A stretch of 64,000 bases of DNA from Gnetum montanum (taxonomy: Eukaryota > Streptophyta > Gnetopsida > Gnetales > Gnetaceae), in the NCBI GenBank assembly GCA_015680685.1, contig MNCI01013895.1:1942668-2006667 (forward strand), written 5' to 3'. How positions within the stretch are numbered: the first letter of the stretch is position 1; each line of letters starts with the position of its first letter. The notes under the pieces were generated by a model, which did not search any database, was not told the origin of the DNA, and worked only from the letters and a program-made list of their open reading frames with translations. The translations under genes were made by a program, and so were the position numbers. This document shows positions 57,857 to 64,000 of the stretch, one piece after another.

Positions 57857-58909
57857 AAATGGAGTTTACTTTGAGTATTTTTTCTTTTGCATATTTTCAT
57901 AGTTTCCTACTTTACCTTCTCAGGAAAATAAGAAATAAATGAAGTTGACTTTTTATGTTTATGTTGTTTCACATGTTTTCATAGTTTTATTTTAGTGTGA
58001 AATGTGGACCTCAAAAAAGAAATCAACAAGAAGAAGATTTGATTGACAAAGGACAAAATAAATTTCACCCTCCAAAAAATTCTAGGCAATACATGACAAT
58101 CAATTTTTGATGGTCTTACTACGTATAATTAGGTAGAGATCAAGATAAAGGATCTGCAAATCCAAAAAATGACACAATACATAGAGCTAGCCAATTTGCA
58201 TTATGAGTCTCACAATGCTAACTATTGGTGCACCTCAATTTGAGTTGCAGAAATAGGAAACCACCTCATAATTATTATATGAGAATGAACACAAGATCCA
58301 CCACAGAGTGCTTTAGAAGTAACAAATTGCAATTGCAAAACTTTAAGTCCTTAAGGAAAAATTCACATTGAATGCCTAACTATGAGGAGCTTTAAAAGAA
58401 GGTAAAAGTGTTTGACATTGAGCATATACATTTTACAACTTGGTTTGTCAATATCCATGAGATGTTTCCAACTATGTCCTATGCTTGAGAAGTACCTACT
58501 ATTATAAATCTAGGTAAACTAGCCTTAGTGATCAATGATCCCAAGACAAAAATGGAGAAAATGAAAGCCTTAATAGAAATATTTAGGACGAAGAGAGCAA
58601 TAGTAGTAGTGGAGGATCAGGTGCCAAAGCCACCAAGACATGAGGAGCCACTACCATTAGGTACTACTTGAGGCATATGCCTTAATTGTCAATTTTTTTA
58701 AATCTTGTAAATTTTTGTAAGGACTATGTATCCAAAGTTTCTTGTTTTGTTAAAGGCATCAATCACTTGAATAAATTTTATAATATGAAAGTTAAGTCAT
58801 TCAAAGTTATGTCAATTAGTCATTCAAGTGATTACTTCTACATTTTATAAACAAACTTCGTCTAAGTTTTGTTTAAATCAAAGACAAGTTTTTAGTTAGT
58901 TGAGAGGTC
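57857..58909 (+). mobile_element. 3' internal part of element G, including the extra-ORF C-terminus
   Basis: Plus-strand element tail ending in TTGAGAGGTC next to an LTR. At about 58130-58680 the decayed frame has IQKMTQYIELANLH, FDIEHIHF, FVNIHEMFP, DPKTKMEKMKALIEIF and PKPPRHEEPLPL. These align with the end of the element A extra ORF (IEDMIEYMELANLH, FDIEHK, FVNAKELFP, DPRSKEKKMKALLDVF, then Pro-rich). Stops and at least two shifts. The 5' part of G is not in the window; its left side was split off by element B or lost. Confidence 0.65.
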
Positions 58910-59759
58910 TGATGAATAGTAAAATTGACTTTACTAACACATCAACATCGATGTAGAGTGTGCTATGTCAACATATCAGTGTTGATGCAATGGTCTATCT
59001 CACCTATATAAATGCACTACTTATCACATTTATAGTACCATTTGGTCATTTATTGTACTAGCAAACCTCTATCAGTTTTCTTTCATAAAAGTTAGAACAA
59101 GCAACAAGTGCCTACAACGTGAATTTGAATTAATTGCTGGAATCGCATTTGAGTGATCATGTACCTTGACACATTTTCATGATGATAATAAGATTGATAT
59201 TGATTTACCGCCATTGTAGCTCTTTGACTTAGCTTAATATATTCTTCATTGTAATTTATTTTCATTGTTGTTTCCTCTCATATACTTAGGCAATATTGTA
59301 TTTCTAAAATGAATATTAATCTTGCAAAATAAGTATGATAAACTTTGAGCATAAATATGTTACCATTTGCCAATTCCAATAGTGTTTGACACTTAATATA
59401 CCCAACAATGTATACTTGGTTATCCAACAATGACACCATGAGTTTAGGATGTGTATGATAAGTTGTAAATGATAACTCATCACTTGGGTTGGTTTAGATT
59501 TTATTTTTGCACTTAAATTAAATAGATTAAATTTGAAAATAATATTTTAGCTATGGCTCACCAACATCAATCATGTGCCTCAATTACACTTAATCATATG
59601 AGTTAAGGGCCATCACAAGTGTAATTGGGAAGACAATGACTTGTGATCACATTTAATGATCTAGATACCATGCTAGTCCATTCCATGAGTTATGATCAGG
59701 TCATTTGCTTACGCTTGTGATTTGTATAGTTGAAAGTTGGAAATGCTCACTACTTATTA
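58910..59759 (+). repeat. 3' LTR of element G
   Basis: Starts TGATGAATAG after the polypurine-like tract; TATATAAAT at 59005. The family R/U5 blocks follow (CAAGTGCCTACAACGTG, a CTTGACACATTTTCATGA block, AATTGGGAAGACAATGAC), ending in a worn CTACTTATTA. It resembles the solo LTR at 16343-17414 more than the A-D LTRs. Confidence 0.7.
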
Positions 59760-60430
59760 GCAAGTAGTAGAAGATGAACAAGATGTATTATTTGAGTATT
59801 GTTAAATAAATTTCTTAAAAATAAAATGGCAAATCTCTTATCAATTTTTATATAAGCTATTCAAGCTACTTGTGTTAGTTCTAGGGGAATACATAGAAGA
59901 TGTGTTTAATTTACATGAAAATTGAATAAATATATTATACTCATGATTTATTGCTCATCATAATCATCCTAGCCTTGTCTTGACAAAATGGGGTCAACTA
60001 CATGAGTTCTTTTTTACCATTCACCTCTATAAAGAGTTAGATCTTGTTCATTTGTTTGACTGATCATTTAGGTCTACATAGATGTAATAAAATATCAATA
60101 TCAATTTTTATATTCCATAATAATCTCTAATCTACATGAGTTGTCCTCAATCAATTATATGATGCTTAAATATAATCTATGTTAATTTCAAATTGTATTA
60201 CATTAAATCAATATAAGTTTTATGATATATATGTTATGAAAAGACAATGCCACCAATTAGTTATAGAAGTTAACTACTAATCAAATACTTTTTTTGTTAT
60301 TAGGAAACTCAAACATGACATCATGCAACATGCTAATAGATCCTACCATTGGTCATTAATAGATTAATTAAATTAAGAAATATTAATTGGCTAGTTTTTG
60401 ATCCAGTGATAAAATAAATATTTACTCTAT
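59760..60430. other. AT-rich intergenic stretch
   Basis: No ORF, RNA gene or repeat recognised. Confidence 0.4.
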
Positions 60431-60431
60431 C

Positions 60432-60750
60432 ATAACAATGAGGTGTGAACCTAGTGGTAAGACTCTTGATTTGGAAGGTTCAAGTTACGAGTTTGATTCT
60501 AGTGGGAAACGTTAAGTTAAGGGATAAATATTGTTTAAAAAAAGTTTCAAGTTCCAACCTACCCCATTATTTACCCTATCAAAATCTTGAGATGTTAGCC
60601 TCGTAGTAAAAATTTTGATTTGGAAGCTCCAAATTATGGGTTCAATTCTAATGGGGCAATGCTAAGTTATAAAGTTTTAATTTAACTATATATCTTAAGG
60701 GTAAATATTATTTAAAAAAACATGTCAAGTTCTAACACCCCAAAAAATTT
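60432..60750 (+). repeat. Two tandem tRNA-derived SINE-like units
   Basis: Unit 1 (about 60440-60590) has CCTAGTGGTAAGACTC as an A-box-like stretch and GAGTTTGATTC as a B box. Unit 2 (about 60597-60750) has TTAGCCTCGTAGTAAAA and a perfect-looking B box GGGTTCAATTC. Both continue with AAGTTA, a TAAATATT(G/A)TTTAAAAAAA stretch and TCAAGTTC(C/T)AAC. Typical spacing between the Pol III boxes is kept. Neither folds as a complete tRNA. Confidence 0.6.
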
Positions 60751-61134
60751 TAAAAATAAAGGTTTTAAGTTTAATTTCAATTATCTTATATCATTTCATT
60801 TTGTTAAAATTTTTACCCTATCAAAAAAACTAATTGTATAGTTAACTTGATAAATCATTTAATTATCCTTTTTCCCCTAATTTCAATCCAAAATTTTGAG
60901 TATAGCCTCTCCTTTTTCTGAATTGCATTTTGATATCAACTTTAATTTTGATTTAAATTTTTGCAAAGTAGTTTTCAAGAAAAAGAATGCAAGATATCTA
61001 ACAATATCTAAGCTTTCCCTTTAGTTATCCTCTAGGTAATTAATAAAGCGAAATAACCAGTTCATTAAAAAGTCAATAGAGGTAACCATTGTTTAAAGTA
61101 ATAGCTCCTTATCAATGAGAGTTAACTTATTAGT
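60751..61134. other. AT-rich intergenic stretch before element D
   Basis: Nothing recognised. It ends TTAGT (61130-61134), the presumptive left target duplication of D. Confidence 0.35.
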
Positions 61135-62004
61135 TGATGAGCAATGAGATACCCCTACACTCAACTATACGAATATGAGTGTTTCATGCATGATCCAGTC
61201 AAATTCCAAGGACTAAGTGCTTATGCGTCCTTGTGGAACAAGGACAGGTTGGTTGATCATTGTCTTCCCAAGCTTACCTGTATGTCACAATTGTATGGTT
61301 AAGTAATCTTGAGGCATATGATTATTATAGCTTTTATGTTTTTATGTCCTATGCTAGTAGGGAAGGAGAGAGGTAACTAAGTAACTAAGTTCTAACTAAT
61401 CCTAACACCAGCATCCATTCCCACTTGTTGTACACATCCTAAACTAGTGCACACTGCTGAGATTACCAAACACTAATCGTTACTAGGTTACCAAGCATTA
61501 TACGCATGCTCAAAGTGTTCGTGCTTGTGTAATCTAATGATTTGCTTAATTGATCAAAATGAATGGTTGTGCTAATAACAGAAATGTAAAGTGCATAAAA
61601 TAAAATAAAATAAATGCATAAGAAAATAAAATAAAAGAAATGCGTAAGAAAGAAAATCTCAAGTGCTACAAGGATGAATCAAAGAGCTTGTTTTTATTGC
61701 CGTACACAAGGTGTGCTCAAGTACACAATGCTCAAATAATGATCCATCCACACTTAGACCTCCTGCTGTGGGCACTTGGAAAATACTCAAACTTTCAAAA
61801 AGACTACAAGAGTTTCATTACTTGACTACTAAAAAGACTTCTTTTTTTCAATTGTGTGCCCGGGCACTATATTTATAGGCTTAGGAGCAACTACTCTAAT
61901 AATTAGAATAAACCACTAGAGTAATTGCTCTAATAATTAAAATAAATTGTTCGAGTAACTACTCTAATAATTAGAATAAACCACTAGAGTAACTACTCTC
62001 ATCA
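61135..62004 (-). repeat. 3' LTR of element D
   Basis: TGATGAGCAATGAGATACCC to CTACTCTCATCA. TATTTATA (plus) at 61870-61877. U5 side nearly matches element C. Confidence 0.9.
61889..62004 (-). repeat. 34-bp tandem repeat in the U3 of element D
   Basis: Units start at 61889, 61923, 61957 and 61991 (the last partial). Each carries CTCTAATAATTA(G/A)AATAAA. Unit 2 is the most diverged. They lie directly upstream of the TATA box on the element strand, where enhancer repeats are usual. Confidence 0.9.
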
Positions 62005-62158
62005 TACCTCCATGACTAAATGAAAACTTGTCCTCAAGTTCCTTACAAAATATTGGGAAGGTATGAGATTATTGACTAATTGACAACTGATGGTGGAATG
62101 GGATGACAGACTCAACGTGCCCAATGATGAATCAATAAGCATATTACAACATTAGTGT

Positions 62159-62377
62159 TCATGACCATTGTGGTGAACACTTGTACATAATGATATTCAA
62201 GCCTTTATTTGGTAGCTTGAAGAGAAAAAGAAAGAGAAAAAGAAGATGGAGCATGTTGCTGCCAATGCTAAGATTGCATCTTCCATTTTTTATCCATTGG
62301 CACGCCACCAGACTTTCTCCTTTCGTAAATGCTCCAGTTCCAATCCATCTTGAGTGCTTCCTCCAAGCCCAGTCCAT
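62159..62377 (-). CDS. Small conserved 3' ORF of element D, open, unknown function
   Basis: 72 codons, uninterrupted, from ATG at 62377. Reads MDWAWRKHSRWIG, AFTKGESLVACQW, NGRCNLSIGSN, then a Leu/Phe-rich segment (residues about 43-54) that could be a membrane anchor, and a Cys-containing tail. Basic and Trp-rich N-terminus. It lies between the noncoding block and the polypurine tract, where Athila-like elements carry an env-like or additional ORF. A TGTGTGCAG just upstream resembles a splice acceptor, shared with C. Element C keeps the same reading with one stop. Expression is unproven. Confidence 0.4.
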   Translation of the reverse strand: MDWAWRKHSRWIGTGAFTKGESLVACQWIKNGRCNLSIGSNMLHLLFLFLFLFKLPNKGLNIIMYKCSPQWS

Positions 62378-62432
62378 TGTTTATATGATCGCCATCTGCA
62401 CACACAACACAATCACAAATGAGCAAGGATAG

Positions 62433-63950
62433 ATAAACCACAATGCAGTTGATACCTTGCCTCGATATGAAGTGCATTTGCTGAGTTGTGGTTATGGCAT
62501 AAACTGGTTCGGAGATTTATCACAGGTGACTACCTAAGGTGTAGGGGTTAGGTGAATAGTAAAATGGAGAAAATTGAAAAATTTGTGTCAGGGCCCCCAC
62601 AACTAAGAGTGAACCTCCGATAGCTATAAGATGGAAAAACATGAGGAACAAGAAAGATGAAAAATATCAACAGCAACGCCAATAAAATGGATGTCATGGA
62701 TGGGGATGAAACAAGAAATGATTGATTGCAGGAAATGTTTAAGGGAAAAAAGTTAACAATTACACCAAAAAGAAATGCCAGTGGGTCCTTCCCAAAGCAA
62801 GCTCATGTCCTTTATGCCCTGACAAACCCACAAACCAAAGAGTCCACAGGCTCTAGGAATGTCATTTGGAAGCAAGAGTTAAAAACTTACCCACAAGAAT
62901 TCACCAAAGAAAAATAATGCATCAACCTAGAAACAAACTAATGATAAAACCAATAATGAGGTGGAAAAATGGGGAGAAAGATGGAGAGGAGAGAATGAAA
63001 TGGAATCCCAAGAAAAAGGTTGTGTAAAGTCCCTTGTGTATTTTATGATTAATGTGACTAGGTAGAACTCATCCCAAATCTAAACTCAAACAAACCACAT
63101 CCAGTGACCTCACATCAACACACTTGACCAATCCATCCACTTGAAGCAACAAGAATGCTTCCACAAAGAGTCACCACCATTCCAAGGAGAGAGAGATGGA
63201 GAAGCAGGAAGAAAGAAAGGGCCTTAGTTAGAGGGAACCTTCAGGCATGGGTAACATGTCTTTCCAGTTCCATAATTAGTGCTTGTAGCCCATATTGCTT
63301 TATTATGTCTAAGAGGTGTGCTTTGAATTCTCATTTTTCCTCTTTTTTTTTTTGCATAAGAACCACACAATGCAAAGACTTATTTTTATTCACTCGGCTT
63401 CCTAATTTTTGAACAATGTCAAAATGGTGAAAAACCCAAGAAAAAGCATCCAAGAACCCAAGAGAATGGCTAGCACAAATGCATCGAATCCCCTTGAAGT
63501 CACACCCTTTTCATCCTTTGAGTCTTTCCTTGGTTTAAAAAGTACCTAGCCACCAATTCATTAACAAATTTACTTAAAAGAAATGGACTGTATAGTTCCA
63601 AGCCAAAGGAGACCATAGAGTTGAATGAATGAGTNTTGTATAGTTCCAAGCCAAAGGAGACCATAGAGTTGAATGAATGAGTGGATGGCGTGGACTCATT
63701 GCTTGTTTTACCAAAAGAACCATACCTTAATATCAGCATCATAATTCAAAAGTAAAAACCAAACATTAGCAATCAATATGATATAATTCAATCCACCATC
63801 ATGAGCACTTACTAGATGATGAATAAAAGTAAATCAGACAAACAAAGAAACAGTAAAAACATGAACAATGGTATAAAACAAAAATAAGAAAATTTGAAAG
63901 AATGTGTAAAACAAAAATTCAAAAAGAACTGATGGCCTAGAACGGTTAGC
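62433..63950 (-). other. Conserved noncoding block, element D copy
   Basis: Matches C 45065-46540 reversed: GAATGGTGGTGACTCTTTG, the AACTAAGGCCC core (63222-63232) and the ACATGTTACCCATGCC-type hairpin region near 63244-63262. Short ORFs here are not conserved. Confidence 0.6.
63589..63682. other. Assembly join: 46-bp direct repeat around a single N
   Basis: 63589-63634 recurs exactly at 63637-63682 with N at 63635. Same artefact type as at 8167 and 10292. Confidence 0.87.
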
Positions 63951-63977
63951 ATAGGTGGTGATGAGATGCGACATGCA

Positions 63978-64000
63978 CTGGGCCGCGATATCGCGGCCGC
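63978..64000. other. NotI-EcoRV-NotI palindrome, probable cloning linker
   Basis: The window ends GGCCGCGATATCGCGGCCGC, a palindrome joining a NotI site (GCGGCCGC), EcoRV (GATATC) and a second NotI half with one changed base. CpG is extremely rare elsewhere here, and sister elements lack it. The preceding ~25 bases also stop matching the sisters. Confidence 0.65.

Larger units (their letters stand above)
61135..64000 (-). mobile_element. Element D: 3' part of a Ty3/gypsy element, cut by the window end
   Basis: 3' LTR (61135-62004), polypurine tract TACCTCCAT (62005-62013), a small conserved ORF, and the family noncoding block up to about 63950. Gag-pol would lie to the right, outside the window. 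Noncoding text is very close to element C in reverse orientation, so D and C are near relatives despite different U3 modules. Confidence 0.85.

Noticed and set aside
60432-60530. Functional tRNA gene
   Set aside because: Pol III boxes are present, but acceptor and anticodon stems do not pair, so a SINE relic is preferred.
61889-62004. 34-bp regularly spaced units resembling a CRISPR array
   Set aside because: Units are contiguous with no unique spacers, lie in an LTR U3, and the context is eukaryotic.

Overview
The window looks like intergenic DNA from a large, repeat-rich plant nuclear genome. Almost all recognisable coding sequence is decayed retrotransposon: Ty3/gypsy gag and pol, an RTE-type LINE tail, a tRNA-like SINE pair and a truncated Helitron. 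Insertions are nested several deep and riddled with stops, mostly where CAG, CAA, CGA or TGG codons would be expected. This suits an old, heavily methylated seed-plant genome. A gymnosperm is a reasonable guess, but the sequence does not prove it. I see no intact host gene; the best host-gene remnant is an F-box-like fragment near 18.5 kb.

Layout. 1-1001 is the 3' end of plus-strand element X (polypurine tract and 3' LTR). 1002-1747 and 15356-15780 are two halves of one host block, split by element A (1753-15350, minus strand, 5-bp duplications), and a paralogous uninterrupted block lies at 20829-21880. Element A has both LTRs, a primer-binding site, gag, protease, RT-RNase H and integrase remains. 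It also carries a long extra ORF (2948-5786) with its own upstream TATA/repeat region and a possible intron. 16343-17414 is a solo LTR with a LINE fragment inside it. 17415-18480 is AT-rich with a duplicated segment. 18.5-20.8 kb holds the F-box-like fragment. 22.3-22.7 kb is a minisatellite plus A/T hairpins. 23.0-25.97 kb is a Helitron Rep pseudogene cut off at the catalytic tyrosine region.

27.1-34.45 kb is an older plus-strand Ty3/gypsy ruin (element E). It is interrupted by an anomalous GC-richer block with a telo-box and TATA (29.3-30.47 kb) and by a solo LTR (32947-33831). 34.5-37.7 kb is degenerate repeat DNA. Element B (37715-57851, minus strand) carries plus-strand element C (37887-47770) inside its 3' LTR and a solo LTR (50911-51805) inside pol. 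57857-59759 is the 3' end of element G, which again carries the C-terminal part of the extra ORF. 60.4-60.7 kb holds two SINE-like units. 61135 to the window end is the 3' part of minus-strand element D. The last ~20 bases form a NotI-EcoRV-NotI palindrome and look like a cloning linker.

How it fits together. Elements A, B, C, D, X, G and the solo LTRs are one extended family. They share LTR tips (TGATGA...TCATCA), LTR downstream (R/U5) sequence, a CpG-decayed primer site resembling the tRNA-Asp site of Athila-like elements, and a conserved noncoding block after pol. They differ in two exchangeable places: the U3 repeat module and the segment between pol and the 3' LTR. That segment is either a small conserved ORF (C, D) or a long ORF with a plant-transposon-protein-like N-terminal domain and coiled coils (A, G). 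This modular 3' segment is the most interesting system in the window. Three single Ns flanked by identical direct repeats mark uncollapsed assembly joins.
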